64,000 nt of DNA from NCBI GenBank assembly GCA_041645435.1, contig JBAZQB010000005.1, forward strand, positions 192,588 through 256,587, in the 5' to 3' direction. The position numbers and the translations under genes are program-made. Below, in pieces: positions 1 through 8,825 of this stretch. Numbering within the stretch: position 1 is the stretch's first letter; each line of letters opens with the position of its first letter. This DNA comes from Methanoregula sp. Its GTDB lineage: Archaea > Halobacteriota > Methanomicrobia > Methanomicrobiales > Methanospirillaceae. The notes under the pieces were generated by a model that made no database searches, had not been told where the DNA came from, and saw only the letters and a program-made list of their open reading frames with translations.

Positions 1-118
1 TCCTGCACGGAGGATGCTGATACCAAAGATCATCTTATAGATGCAGAACGGAACGCCGATCGTCAGGCTCAGAAAGAACGGGCGCAGGAAAAACCGCTGG
101 ATTGCATCCGATTCCCGT
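1..118 (-). CDS. Possible partial membrane-protein CDS running off the left edge
   Basis: Read on the minus strand this stretch gives an open, strongly hydrophobic segment (FFLRPFFLSLTIGVPFC, then IYKMIFGISILRAG) that looks like part of a transmembrane helix near the start of a membrane protein whose remainder lies outside the window. No convincing start codon or ribosome-binding site is visible in frame, so the upstream limit given is only where the readable similarity to a protein ends. It may equally be a chance open frame. Low confidence. Confidence 0.2.
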
Positions 119-285
119 GCATACCTGCATGCAGGTGCATTACCGTTGCCAGTTTGCTCACAACCGGGTGAAATGGTTTTTGCCATGTATCAGGGAGAGT
201 ATGGTGTGGCACGGATATATCAGCTGCGGACACGGTGCCTTTTTTTATGGTCCGGGCAATCATTACGGTACCAGGAGCCGGTGAT

Positions 286-768
286 ATGGGGTTTGAGTGC
301 CACCAGTGCGGGGAGTGCTGTTCCCATCTGGGGCTTGTTCACAGCATACGAAAAGATCTGGGGAATTTTCACTTTATTGTGTTCAACCAGTATACTTCGG
401 ATGAAACCGAAGTAACCATCGATGCCGATAAGCACGAACTTTTCCTGGACAAGAGCATCTTTGCAAAACTTCCCGAGGCATGCCCGTTTTTCCGGCATAT
501 GCCCGGCAGCGAGAAGGCATACTGCACGGTCCACTTAACACGGCCGGATATCTGCCAGGACTTCTCCTGCTGGCGGCTGTTGATTCTCAATCATACCGGG
601 CGGCGGGTTGGGCGTGTCATGTTCCGGCGCTCGCTTGTCACCGATGATGCCCTTTTAGACCGGATCTGGGAGGAATGCATCGATCCGTTGCAGGAGGATG
701 ATGATGCAGTCTGGGATAAGGAAGTTGCCCAAATTCTCACGCGGGCGGGTTATATTGTAAGGCAATAA
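286..768 (+). CDS. YkgJ-family zinc/iron-chelating cysteine-cluster protein
   Basis: This 160-residue protein begins with the cysteine cluster ECHQCGECC (Cys5, 8, 11, 12) and has further cysteines at 66 (ACPFF), 80, 90 and 95, the pattern of the YkgJ/UPF0153 family, thought to bind Zn or an Fe-S cluster. The molecular function of the family is unknown. I chose the ATG at 286 because it puts the cysteine motif at the N-terminus, as in the family, and because an AGGAG lies 8 bases upstream; an in-frame start further upstream at 235 would add 17 residues with no family resemblance. It stands alone and is not part of the glycan locus. Confidence 0.85.
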   Translation: MGFECHQCGECCSHLGLVHSIRKDLGNFHFIVFNQYTSDETEVTIDADKHELFLDKSIFAKLPEACPFFRHMPGSEKAYCTVHLTRPDICQDFSCWRLLILNHTGRRVGRVMFRRSLVTDDALLDRIWEECIDPLQEDDDAVWDKEVAQILTRAGYIVRQ

Positions 769-1226
769 TTGTGGCATTCAGCATTATCAAATCTCAAAAA
801 CAATTCTCGCATGTTCTTCGAGGCGCCAAAAAAGTACACACCTCATCATTGAGGGATGCAAATGGATTATCGTTAAAAGCAATTTACTTATGAGATTTCC
901 CCCCTGATTGGGTCGCGGCGATGCCTCAACGGGTCGCCGCTGGGCCGGGAAGTAATTCCCCCTACTTTAAACCAATTGAACCGCCGCGGGGGCGGCGGCA
1001 TTCATCGTATTTTGGGGTATGGTGGCATCAGTCCCCATCTCTTTGATGACTCATAATCCTGATTTACCCACTAAAAATAGTGAGAAGCACGGCAATAATT
1101 TCTGCCCTGAATTCAGCAGTTATACTGCACCCGCTCACAACGGGATAAAGGATCAACAGGGTCTGATACCCGAAGCAAAGGACTCACAACGAAAAAACAA
1201 TAACTCCGTTTCGCGAAACAAAAAGG
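769..1226. other. Non-coding stretch with GC-rich hairpins
   Basis: No convincing gene is seen. The stretch holds a hairpin with a perfect 7-bp stem (GCGGCGA at 915-921 pairing with TCGCCGC at 934-940) and, 40 bases on, a GC-rich repeat copy (see the repeat entry at 981). The rest is unremarkable. Confidence 0.5.
981..1038 (+). repeat. GC-rich interspersed repeat, copy 1
   Basis: This segment aligns with the one at 9931-10000: both read CCGCGGGGGC..., then GGCGGCG, then a TTCATC core, then a GGGGTATGG block and a CCCC block that can pair with the preceding G-runs. Copy 1 is shorter in the G/C block. Both copies are intergenic and both have a strong hairpin 40-60 bases upstream. The function is unknown; a REP-like element or structured RNA is possible. 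Confidence 0.5.
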
Positions 1227-1499
1227 GTGACTGCTCTTTCCTTACCGGTTCTTTTTCTGGCTATCTACACCGTTCTCAATATCATAGCGTTTCTTCTTTA
1301 TGCAAATGACAAGCGGAAAGCAAAAGTTAATACATGGCGGACCCCTGAGAATCTGCTGCTGGCAGTTGCTGCGCTTGGTCCTTTCGGTGCATATGCAGCA
1401 ATGCGGATGTTCCGGCATAAGACCCAGAAACTAAAATTTTACCTTGTGCCGGTATTTCTGATAGTCCACGTTGTGCTAATCATCATCTTGTTACGATGA
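1227..1499 (+). CDS. DUF1294 family small membrane protein
   Basis: The 90-residue product has an N-terminal transmembrane helix (about 3-24), the motif YANDKRKAKVNTWRTPE, a second hydrophobic stretch with the LGPFGAYAAMRMFRHKTQK signature of DUF1294, and a C-terminal helix (about 70-89). The DKxxA, R-x-PE and G-A-x-RHKT-K features match the family, whose function is unknown. The start is a GTG without a clear ribosome-binding site, but no other start exists in frame after the upstream stop at 1164. Confidence 0.75.
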   Translation: MTALSLPVLFLAIYTVLNIIAFLLYANDKRKAKVNTWRTPENLLLAVAALGPFGAYAAMRMFRHKTQKLKFYLVPVFLIVHVVLIIILLR

Positions 1500-1633
1500 T
1501 TTTCCCGATGTGTTCTGGATCTACAGGGGATACTGACAGAGTCCTTGTGCTCGTGGATAAACCGACACGTATCCGTATCGGGTTAAAAAACGTACAATAA
1601 ACAATTGCAGAAAATGGAAAAAAATTAATGAAA

Positions 1634-1822
1634 TTAGAACCGGGGTTTCCGGTGTTTCGGGAGGCAGTCCCTGCAGTATACGGGCCTGCCCTCGGTTGGC
1701 TTAAAGGGTACTTCGCATTCCTTCCCACAGTCTGAACAGGTTGTCTTTGTCATTTCTCGTGGGCCCTGGTCTCTTGCGCCGCCAAAATTTCTCTGGCCGC
1801 CGAATTTATTATCTCCAAACAT
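1634..1822 (-). CDS. CxxC-x17-CxxC zinc-ribbon protein
   Basis: This protein of about 62 residues has a basic, Gly/Arg/Gln-rich N-terminus followed by a zinc-ribbon: CSDC, exactly 17 residues, then CRDC, with the conserved VPFKP and RPVYC elements between. This is the CxxC-x17-CxxC domain seen in many archaeal and some bacterial small proteins; a nucleic-acid-binding role is often guessed but not shown. I take the ATG at 1822; a TTG at 1834 would add four residues. Confidence 0.75.
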   Translation of the reverse strand: MFGDNKFGGQRNFGGARDQGPREMTKTTCSDCGKECEVPFKPTEGRPVYCRDCLPKHRKPRF

Positions 1823-2254
1823 GATAGTTCTCAAACAGTCATTTGAATAACTGTGCTACAATATATGTCGTAATTGTTTATAAAAAGTGCGATACTACCT
1901 ACCCCCACTCCTTGGAATCCGGGAAAACCCTGGGATCTCAAAAAAACGTATTTCCGTTATATCGTGAACCCCCTTTTCCTTATCACAGGAGCATGGCATG
2001 GTTGTTTACTTCAGCTCATTTTTGCCCCCTGGAAGGCTTTTTCCCGTGGACTCGTGGGTAATTCAGGGTCGTGTACAATGAGATTTTGTACTGGAACTGA
2101 TGATTCATGGCATCTGGTCAGCTCATCGCGAGGAAACCCAAAATCCCGATTCGGATAAACCGGTGTTTTAATGTTTCAAAACACAATAAATAATTAATTT
2201 GCATACTGATGGATAAAAAAACCATCCATAGCATTAGTATGAGGATATGACAGA
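1823..2254. other. Intergenic region upstream of the glycan locus
   Basis: No convincing gene is seen; open frames here have no recognisable features. Just before the first glycan gene there is a short hairpin (GATGG at 2208-2212, A-rich loop, CCATC at 2222-2226) and an A/T-rich AATAAATAATTAATTT tract at about 2185-2200 that could carry the promoter for the locus. Confidence 0.4.
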
Positions 2255-3184
2255 ATGCGATTTGTTGTGACTGGGGGAGCGGGTTTTATTGGCTCCCATA
2301 TTGCCGATGCACTTGCCAATCGTGGGGATGAGGTCGTTATTCTTGATAACCTCTTTTCCGGCAGGATGGAAAATATTCGGGGGTTATTGAATGCACCGAC
2401 GGTAACTTTTGTAAATGGCAGTGTTACTGATCAGGCACTTCTTTTAAAAGCCTGTAATGGTGCGGATGGCATATTTCATGAAGCTGCAATCACTTCAGTT
2501 CCGCGATCCGTAAAAGATCCTCTTGCTTCAAATGAAGCAAATGTGTCAGGAACCCTGAATGTTCTGGTTTCCGCTCAAAAATGTGGAATAAAAAAGATCG
2601 TCTACGCATCCTCCTCCTCAGTTTATGGGGATATGCCCACACTCCCCAAAAGGGAGGATATGGTGCCAAATCCAAAGTCCCCGTATGCGATCACAAAAAT
2701 GACCGGTGAATACTATCTGAACGTCTTTCATGAACTTTATGGAATGAATACGGTTTCGCTGCGATATTTCAATGTCTTTGGGCCACGGCAGGATCCCAAT
2801 TCTGAATATTCAGCAGTTATTCCGAAATTTATCACAAAAGTCCTGCGTCACGAATCACCGGTAATCTATGGGGACGGATCGCAGACCCGGGACTTTACGT
2901 TTGTGAAAGATGTTGTGCAGGCCAATATCCGGGCAATGGAGCGTGACGCGCAGGGTGTTTTCAATGTTGCATACGGAAACCGCATCACCTTGATCAAGCT
3001 CGCACAAACGATTATGGATGCATTTGGTGAGGCACTTCCTCTCAAATATGAAGACGGGCGATCGGGAGATATCCACGATTCTCTTGCAGATATCTCTGCA
3101 GCACAGAAAGCCTTCGGGTATGCACCGGAATATTCGGTCACAACTGGTCTTGAGGAGACGATCGCATGGTACAAAAACCACTAA
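2255..3184 (+). CDS. NAD-dependent UDP-sugar 4-epimerase (WbpP/TviC type)
   Basis: This 309-residue extended short-chain dehydrogenase should interconvert UDP-GlcNAc/UDP-GalNAc or their uronic acids in the cytoplasm. The NAD-binding motif TGGAGFIGSH lies at 6-15, the SSSVYG serine motif near 119-125, and the catalytic YAITK at Tyr144/Lys148. The RYFNVFGPRQDPNSEYSAVI block is typical of the WbpP/TviC subgroup. The start is supported by GAGG about ten bases upstream. It overlaps by 19 bp with a TviB/WbpO-type 6-dehydrogenase, and the same pairing makes UDP-GalNAcA in Vi-antigen and O-antigen pathways. Substrate is inferred from this pairing. Confidence 0.88.
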   Translation: MRFVVTGGAGFIGSHIADALANRGDEVVILDNLFSGRMENIRGLLNAPTVTFVNGSVTDQALLLKACNGADGIFHEAAITSVPRSVKDPLASNEANVSGTLNVLVSAQKCGIKKIVYASSSSVYGDMPTLPKREDMVPNPKSPYAITKMTGEYYLNVFHELYGMNTVSLRYFNVFGPRQDPNSEYSAVIPKFITKVLRHESPVIYGDGSQTRDFTFVKDVVQANIRAMERDAQGVFNVAYGNRITLIKLAQTIMDAFGEALPLKYEDGRSGDIHDSLADISAAQKAFGYAPEYSVTTGLEETIAWYKNH

Positions 3185-4413
3185 CGGGACAAACGGTTTG
3201 TGTTGTGGGGCTTGGTTATGTTGGTACGCCCCTTGCAGAGGCATTTGCTGACCATCTTCCGACCATTGGGTTCGATATTGATCAGGGTAAAATTGATTCG
3301 CTTGTCCAATCCGGGTCAAAAATCCTGGCAACGACCGTTCCGGCTGCAATAAAAGATGCAGATTTTGTCATGATCTGCGTTCCAACACCGGTGACAAAAG
3401 CCAAAGACCCGGATCTCGGGCCGGTCAGATCGGCAACCACAACCGTTGGCAGGAACCTGAAACGAAATGCGATTGTAGTGCTTGAATCCACCGTGTATCC
3501 CGGAGTTACTGAAGAGATCGTAATCCCCCTTCTTGAGCGGGAATCCGGCCTGAAGTGCGGGAAGGATTTCTTTGTCGGTTATTCACCAGAACGGATCAAT
3601 CCCAATGATGATGCACATACTCTCGATAAAATCACCAAGATCGTTGCCGGTATGGATGAAAAGACCGCAGACAGGCTCGTCGAACTGTACAGTCATATCA
3701 CCAAGGTCTACCGTGCGCCGGATATCAAAACCGCAGAAGCCGCAAAAGTGATCGAGAACATTCAGCGTGATCTGAATATCGCACTGATGAATGAGCTGGC
3801 ACTTATCTTTGAGCGCATGGGCCTTGATACCCAGGCAGTGCTCGATGCTGCCGGGACCAAATGGAACTTCCACCCGTACCGCCCGGGGCTTGTAGGCGGT
3901 CACTGCATTCCGGTTGATCCCTATTACCTTGTGATGAAGGCTGAAGAGATCGGGTATCACCCTCAGGTGATACTTGCCGGGCGAGCAATAAATGACTCTA
4001 TGCCAAAACACGTGGCAGGTCTGGCGATCAAGGGGCTCAATGAAGTGGGCAAGGTGATCAATGGCTCCAAAGTCCTGATCATGGGACTTACGTACAAAGA
4101 AGATGTTCCGGATACCCGTGAGTCGCCCGTTGAAGAGATTGTTCATGAACTTAAGGAGTTCAAGGTGGATGTGTATGGCTATGATCCATTGCTTCCCGAT
4201 GAAGTGATCGAGCGGTTTGGCGCAAAACCACTCCCTAACTTAGATATGAAGGTTGATGCGGTGATCATTGCGGTAGCGCATTCTCAGTTCAGGGATATGT
4301 CTGTTGAAACACTCCGGAATCTAATGGGTGAAAAACCGGTGCTTGTAGATGTCCGGGGAATGGTGGACCGCACGACTGCAGTGAAACAGGGAATAGTTTA
4401 TAATCGTCTTTAA
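3166..4413 (+). CDS. tviB: UDP-N-acetylhexosamine 6-dehydrogenase (TviB/WbpO type)
   Basis: The 415-residue product oxidises C6 of a UDP-HexNAc to the uronic acid using two NAD+. Evidence: N-terminal Rossmann motif GLGYVG at 15-20, the central ENIQRDLNIALMNE helix near 197-210, the catalytic cysteine in GLVGGHCIPVDPYY (Cys247) and a C-terminal UDP-binding domain starting near 295 with GLTYKEDVPDTRESP. The VGGHCIPVDPYYL form is that of TviB/WbpO rather than UDP-glucose dehydrogenase. The ATG at 3166 has GGAG about nine bases upstream, within the preceding epimerase gene, so the two are translationally linked. WecC (UDP-ManNAc dehydrogenase) is the main alternative, and the WecB gene next door makes that plausible. 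Confidence 0.88.
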   Translation: MVQKPLTGQTVCVVGLGYVGTPLAEAFADHLPTIGFDIDQGKIDSLVQSGSKILATTVPAAIKDADFVMICVPTPVTKAKDPDLGPVRSATTTVGRNLKRNAIVVLESTVYPGVTEEIVIPLLERESGLKCGKDFFVGYSPERINPNDDAHTLDKITKIVAGMDEKTADRLVELYSHITKVYRAPDIKTAEAAKVIENIQRDLNIALMNELALIFERMGLDTQAVLDAAGTKWNFHPYRPGLVGGHCIPVDPYYLVMKAEEIGYHPQVILAGRAINDSMPKHVAGLAIKGLNEVGKVINGSKVLIMGLTYKEDVPDTRESPVEEIVHELKEFKVDVYGYDPLLPDEVIERFGAKPLPNLDMKVDAVIIAVAHSQFRDMSVETLRNLMGEKPVLVDVRGMVDRTTAVKQGIVYNRL

Positions 4414-4460
4414 AATAAATTCCAGCACAAAAACATAACACATATCCTCAATGTAAGCAG

Positions 4461-4470
4461 TTTTATATTG
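4461..4470 (+). promoter_or_regulatory. Putative archaeal TATA box
   Basis: TTTTATATTG resembles the archaeal TATA consensus and sits about 60 bases before the WecB start, in the 100-base gap after the 6-dehydrogenase gene. No BRE purine tract is obvious. Tentative. Confidence 0.3.
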
Positions 4471-4520
4471 GGAATACATCTCCATATTTTATTTAATAAG
4501 ATCATATCCCGGTGAACATT

Positions 4521-5588
4521 TTGAAGATCGTTTCCATTGTCGGTGCCAGACCCCAATTCGTTAAATGCGCTCCGGTTTCCCGGGAGATACGCAAGGATCA
4601 TACAGAAACTCTCGTTCATACGGGGCAACACTATGACCCGGACATGTCCGCTATCTTTTTCCAGGAACTGGAAATTCCGAAACCGGATTATAATCTCGGA
4701 ATTGGTTCCGGATCCCACGGGGAACAAACCGGAAAAATGGTAATAGGAATTGAAAAGATACTGGAAACTGAGCACCCCGATTTCGTACTGGTTTACGGGG
4801 ACACGAACTCAACGCTCGCAGGAGCTCTTGCTGCGACAAAACTGCACCTTCCGGTTGCCCATGTCGAGGCCGGTCTCCGTAGTTTTGATCGCACGATGCC
4901 GGAGGAGATTAACCGGGTCCTGACGGATCATATTTCAGATCTGCTCTTCTGCCCGACACAAGCCGCTGCAGATAATCTCGAAAAGGAAGGAATCAATAAG
5001 GGGGTACATCTCACCGGAGATGTAATGGCAGATGCGTTGGAATATAATCGCGTTCTTGCAGAAGAGAAATCCAGTGTTCTTAAAATGTTTGGACTGGAAG
5101 AACATTCCTATCTTGTTTTAACCGTACACCGTCCATCAAACACAGATAATAAAAAAAACATGTCCTGCATCCTTGATGCAATCCGCAAATCAGGAAAGCC
5201 AACTGTTTTTCCCGTACATCCAAGAACGCGAAAATTCTTGCAGGACCATGGGATTTGGGATATAATGCCCTCAAATATCATCCTAACTGAACCTCTGGGG
5301 TATTTAGACATGATCCAGCTCATGCGTCATGCTGAAAAGATAATAACCGATTCCGGAGGTATACAGAAAGAGGCATATATTTTGGAGATTCCCTGTATTA
5401 CCCTGAGAGAGAATACAGAGTGGATTGAGACCCTGGAAGGGAACTGGAATGTCCTGACCGGAGCGAATACAGATAAAATCCGGGACGCAATTGTTAATAT
5501 AAAACCCGATCCCTCAAAACGATATAATCACTATCCTTACGGAGCCTCGAAGAAAATCGCACGATTGCTTGAAATGGCAATGCAGTAG
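4521..5588 (+). CDS. wecB: UDP-N-acetylglucosamine 2-epimerase, non-hydrolysing
   Basis: This enzyme converts UDP-GlcNAc to UDP-ManNAc. The N-terminus KIVSIVGARPQFVK, the GDTNST motif, HVEAGLRS, the EINR motif and the TDSGGIQKEA nucleotide-binding motif are all hallmarks of WecB/MnaA, and the length of about 355 residues fits. I prefer the TTG at 4521, because GGTGA, a match to the 16S tail, lies five bases upstream and the protein then begins MKIVSIVGARPQF as in the family; the GTG at 4512 is the alternative. With the preceding dehydrogenase it could give UDP-ManNAcA. Confidence 0.92.
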   Translation: MKIVSIVGARPQFVKCAPVSREIRKDHTETLVHTGQHYDPDMSAIFFQELEIPKPDYNLGIGSGSHGEQTGKMVIGIEKILETEHPDFVLVYGDTNSTLAGALAATKLHLPVAHVEAGLRSFDRTMPEEINRVLTDHISDLLFCPTQAAADNLEKEGINKGVHLTGDVMADALEYNRVLAEEKSSVLKMFGLEEHSYLVLTVHRPSNTDNKKNMSCILDAIRKSGKPTVFPVHPRTRKFLQDHGIWDIMPSNIILTEPLGYLDMIQLMRHAEKIITDSGGIQKEAYILEIPCITLRENTEWIETLEGNWNVLTGANTDKIRDAIVNIKPDPSKRYNHYPYGASKKIARLLEMAMQ

Positions 5589-5614
5589 TTCAGGAATTAT
5601 CAGGACCATTACGT

Positions 5615-7636
5615 ATGTGTGGAATCTCCGTAATAATTGATACGAAATCGAAATTTCAAGTAAATTCTCTCATTTTTCAGATGACTGAATTAGTCAGACA
5701 TCGCGGACCTGATGACGAGGGTTATGTGGTTTTCTCCGGGTGTGGAGAAATCAATAAAATTACTCCCTGTTATGGTGCGAATACTCCGAAAAATGTGATT
5801 GACGGGGATTTTCCCTACTCTCCAAAATATTCCATAACCCGTTTGGCGTCAGAAAAATTCTCCGTAGCATTCGGTCACAGGCGTTTATCAATTGTTGATC
5901 TTTCACCAAATGGGCATCAGCCGATGTGTTATGGAAATCAGCGGTACTGGATTGTGTATAATGGAGAGATTTACAATCATCATGAATTGCGTGATGCACT
6001 GAAAAAACTCGGTCACCGGTTTATTTCCCATACTGATACGGAGGTACTATTAGCAGCGTATGTACAGTGGGGAACCAATTGTCTGCACCATCTGAATGGT
6101 ATGTGGGCTTTCGTCATTTTTGATACAAAAGAATCGAAGATTTTCGCTTCCCGTGACCGATTCGGCGTCAAACCCCTCTACTACTGGTTATCTCCGGATG
6201 GAATGCTTGCCTTCGCATCAGAAATCAAACAATTTACCGCCCTGCCCGGATGGAAACCTTTTCTGAATAAAGAATGTGCTTATGATTATCTTATAATGGA
6301 TCTGATGGACCATACTCCCGAAACCCTTTTTCACGGTGTATACCAGATCCCGGGTGGGCATGCGGTCGAATTTCACCTCTCCGATGATCTCAAGAATACC
6401 CTTCAGATATATCGCTGGTATCAACTGGAAAAAAAACCTTTTCAGGGAACCTTTGCACAAGCTGCTGATGAGTTCAGGTATCTTTTTACGGATTCTGTCC
6501 GATTGCGCCTGCATGCTGATGTTCCTGTTGGATCCTGCCTTTCCGGAGGCCTTGACTCATCCGCAATTGTTTGCATTGCAAATGATCTTCTCAAACAGGA
6601 AAAAAAAGAGGAATTACAAAAGACATTTTCTGCGATTTCAGATGTGAAAAAATTCGATGAGCGGGAGTTTATTAATGAAGTTGTTTCTGACAGAAACCTG
6701 GATGCTCATTATATCGTACCTACCCCGGAAAAACTATCAGAGCTGCTGGACAGTATAATCTGGCATCAGGATGAACCATTCGGAACTACCAGTATTTTCG
6801 CACAGTGGCTTGTATTCAAGCTAGCGGCAGATCAGGGGATAAAGGTGCTTCTCGATGGTCAGGGAGCTGATGAACAATTATGCGGCTATCATATTTTCTC
6901 AGGAGCCAGACTGGCCGATTTACTGGTGAAATTAAAATGGGGGAAAATGCTTCATGAAATGGATTCGGCGAAAAAAAACCTCGGCATTTCCTTACCGAAA
7001 TCAATCAGTCTGGTAGGCATCCAGATTCTTCCGCCAGTTTTCAGAAAGTTCTTTTTCAGAATGTCAAAAAAGGCCTCTATTAATCTTTCATGGTTTGATG
7101 ACAGGAATGCAAATCACCATTCTGACATCACCGGCTGCCACGGATTTGCTACATCCAGCTACATACAAAAAACTACCTATTCTCAACTTTTTTACACAAG
7201 TCTTCCCCTGCTCCTTCACTGGGAGGATAGGGATTCCATGGCCCATTCCGTTGAGTCGCGTGTTCCTTTCCTTGACTATCGGCTTGTCGAATTTATATTT
7301 AATCTGCCTGATGAATATAAAATCCAGGATGGGATTACCAAGAAAGTCTTTAGAGAGTGTATGGGGAACATTTTACCGGAAAAAGTCCGGCTGCGTAAAG
7401 ACAAAATGGGCTTTGTCACTGCCGAAGAAAACTGGGTAACGATAAAAATGCCCGAACACTTTCAGGATCTGCTCAAAGACTCTATCGAATGTTCCAAGGG
7501 TATCATTAAAAAAGAATCGCTTGCTCAATTGAATTCCATGATCGAGGGAAAAACGCCGTATTCTTCCATGATATGGAGAGTGATATGCTTCGGGAGATGG
7601 ATGAAGGTTTTTAAGGTGGATGCAAATTCGGTATGA
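5615..7636 (+). CDS. asnB: Asparagine synthase (glutamine-hydrolysing) family amidotransferase
   Basis: The 673-residue protein starts MCGIS, with Cys2 as the N-terminal nucleophile of a class II glutaminase domain (to about 240), containing the RGPDDEG and YNGEIYNH motifs. The C-terminal synthetase domain has the PP-loop SGGLDSSA near 310 and DGQGADEQLCGYH. Asn synthases in glycan loci often amidate a sugar carboxylate or another acceptor rather than aspartate; that role is inferred from the neighbours (uronic-acid genes just upstream). The start is fixed by the need for Cys at position 2. A second paralogue lies at 51.1-53.0 kb. Confidence 0.87.
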   Translation: MCGISVIIDTKSKFQVNSLIFQMTELVRHRGPDDEGYVVFSGCGEINKITPCYGANTPKNVIDGDFPYSPKYSITRLASEKFSVAFGHRRLSIVDLSPNGHQPMCYGNQRYWIVYNGEIYNHHELRDALKKLGHRFISHTDTEVLLAAYVQWGTNCLHHLNGMWAFVIFDTKESKIFASRDRFGVKPLYYWLSPDGMLAFASEIKQFTALPGWKPFLNKECAYDYLIMDLMDHTPETLFHGVYQIPGGHAVEFHLSDDLKNTLQIYRWYQLEKKPFQGTFAQAADEFRYLFTDSVRLRLHADVPVGSCLSGGLDSSAIVCIANDLLKQEKKEELQKTFSAISDVKKFDEREFINEVVSDRNLDAHYIVPTPEKLSELLDSIIWHQDEPFGTTSIFAQWLVFKLAADQGIKVLLDGQGADEQLCGYHIFSGARLADLLVKLKWGKMLHEMDSAKKNLGISLPKSISLVGIQILPPVFRKFFFRMSKKASINLSWFDDRNANHHSDITGCHGFATSSYIQKTTYSQLFYTSLPLLLHWEDRDSMAHSVESRVPFLDYRLVEFIFNLPDEYKIQDGITKKVFRECMGNILPEKVRLRKDKMGFVTAEENWVTIKMPEHFQDLLKDSIECSKGIIKKESLAQLNSMIEGKTPYSSMIWRVICFGRWMKVFKVDANSV

Positions 7637-7759
7637 TAATCAGGATAAGTAAGGGATATAAAAATTAGTGAAGTACTGGGGTTTCGTGATTTCCCACAAC
7701 CTCCTTATTATCCACAGTTGAAATATTATGTGTGTTGCAAAGAAAAACGAGGCGCTAAT

Positions 7760-8638
7760 ATGAAAGGAATCATACTTGCAGGGGGAAATGGTTCACGACT
7801 CTACCCGATCACTCTTTCACTGAGTAAACACCTTCTCCCGATTTATGATAAGCCGATGATCTACTACCCACTTTCAGTACTTATGCTGGCGGGGATACGG
7901 GAGATCCTCATCATATCAACCCCTGAACATATCGATCTCTATAAAAAAATGCTCGGAGATGGTACGTGTCTGGGCCTCAATATCTCATATGCTATCCAGG
8001 ATCGGCCACGTGGACTTGCTGATGCGTTTCTTGTAGGGGAGACATTCATTGCCGGTGACAAAGTCGCACTGATTTTAGGTGACAATGTCTTCTATGGTCA
8101 GAGTTTTACGCCATTATTGCAGGAAGCTGCATCATTAACTAAAGGTGCGGTTGTATTCGGATATTATGTTCGGAATCCGCAGGAGTTCGGTATTGTTGAG
8201 TTTGATAATAATGGTGCTGTCCTTTCTCTTGAAGAGAAACCTGATAAGCCTAGATCAAATTATGCCATTCCGGGACTGTATTTCTATGATGAATCCGTAG
8301 TTGCTATTGCAAAGCAGTTGAAACCCTCTGCTCGCGGGGAGCTTGAGATCACTGATCTAAACCGGGAATATCTTATTATGGGGAAGTTAAATGTGAGGCT
8401 GTTAGGACGGGGTTTTGCATGGCTTGATACTGGAACGTATGACGGGCTCCTTGAAGCATCCAATTTTGTTGGAACGATTCAGAAACGACAGGGGTTGTAT
8501 ATCGCCTGCATTGAAGAGATCGCCTATCATATGGGGTATATCAACAGGGATCAGCTCATTGAGATAAGTAAGAAAATGAATAACACCGATTACGGCAGAT
8601 ATCTTCGAATCGTTGCGGGGCTTGAGGAGAGAAAATAA
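7760..8638 (+). CDS. rfbA: Glucose-1-phosphate thymidylyltransferase
   Basis: This 292-residue nucleotidyltransferase should form dTDP-glucose from dTTP and glucose 1-phosphate. It starts MKGIILAGGNGSRLYPIT with the signature G-x-G-x-R loop, followed by SKHLLPIYDKPMIYYPLS, GDNVFYG and EEKPDKPRSNYA, and has the GFAWLDTGT motif near the C-terminus. I take the ATG at 7760, with GAGG about eight bases upstream, rather than the upstream 7718, which would add 14 unrelated residues. No RmlB, RmlC or RmlD is clearly identifiable here, so the fate of dTDP-glucose is open. Confidence 0.92.
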   Translation: MKGIILAGGNGSRLYPITLSLSKHLLPIYDKPMIYYPLSVLMLAGIREILIISTPEHIDLYKKMLGDGTCLGLNISYAIQDRPRGLADAFLVGETFIAGDKVALILGDNVFYGQSFTPLLQEAASLTKGAVVFGYYVRNPQEFGIVEFDNNGAVLSLEEKPDKPRSNYAIPGLYFYDESVVAIAKQLKPSARGELEITDLNREYLIMGKLNVRLLGRGFAWLDTGTYDGLLEASNFVGTIQKRQGLYIACIEEIAYHMGYINRDQLIEISKKMNNTDYGRYLRIVAGLEERK

Positions 8639-8793
8639 CAGGATTCCCGGTAATAGGTAAACACTTTTTGATAATAATCTCCATGATCTAAAAATATATC
8701 CCGAAAAAATCTCTGGATATAGGAAAATATTGAGCCTGATCACATTGAAATCTTGATAAAATGTAAAAAAAAATTATGGTAGTCTCATGAAAG

Positions 8794-8803
8794 CCATATA
8801 AAT
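8794..8803 (+). promoter_or_regulatory. Putative archaeal TATA box
   Basis: CATATAAATA lies about 25-30 bases before the ATG at 8826, the usual TATA-to-start distance, so the following epimerase may be made from a leaderless or very short-leader transcript. Tentative. Confidence 0.35.
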
Positions 8804-8825
8804 AAAAAGCATAATAATCCTGTAA

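Noticed and set aside
1874..2158. 94-codon open frame in the intergenic region before the glycan locus
   Set aside because: No ribosome-binding site, no recognisable motif, and proline/tryptophan-rich chance-like composition.
2855..3349. Long minus-strand open frame opposite the 4-epimerase/6-dehydrogenase genes
   Set aside because: It is entirely antisense to two well-supported genes and has no motif or ribosome-binding site.
3583..4146. 187-codon minus-strand open frame
   Set aside because: Antisense shadow of the 6-dehydrogenase gene, no family resemblance.
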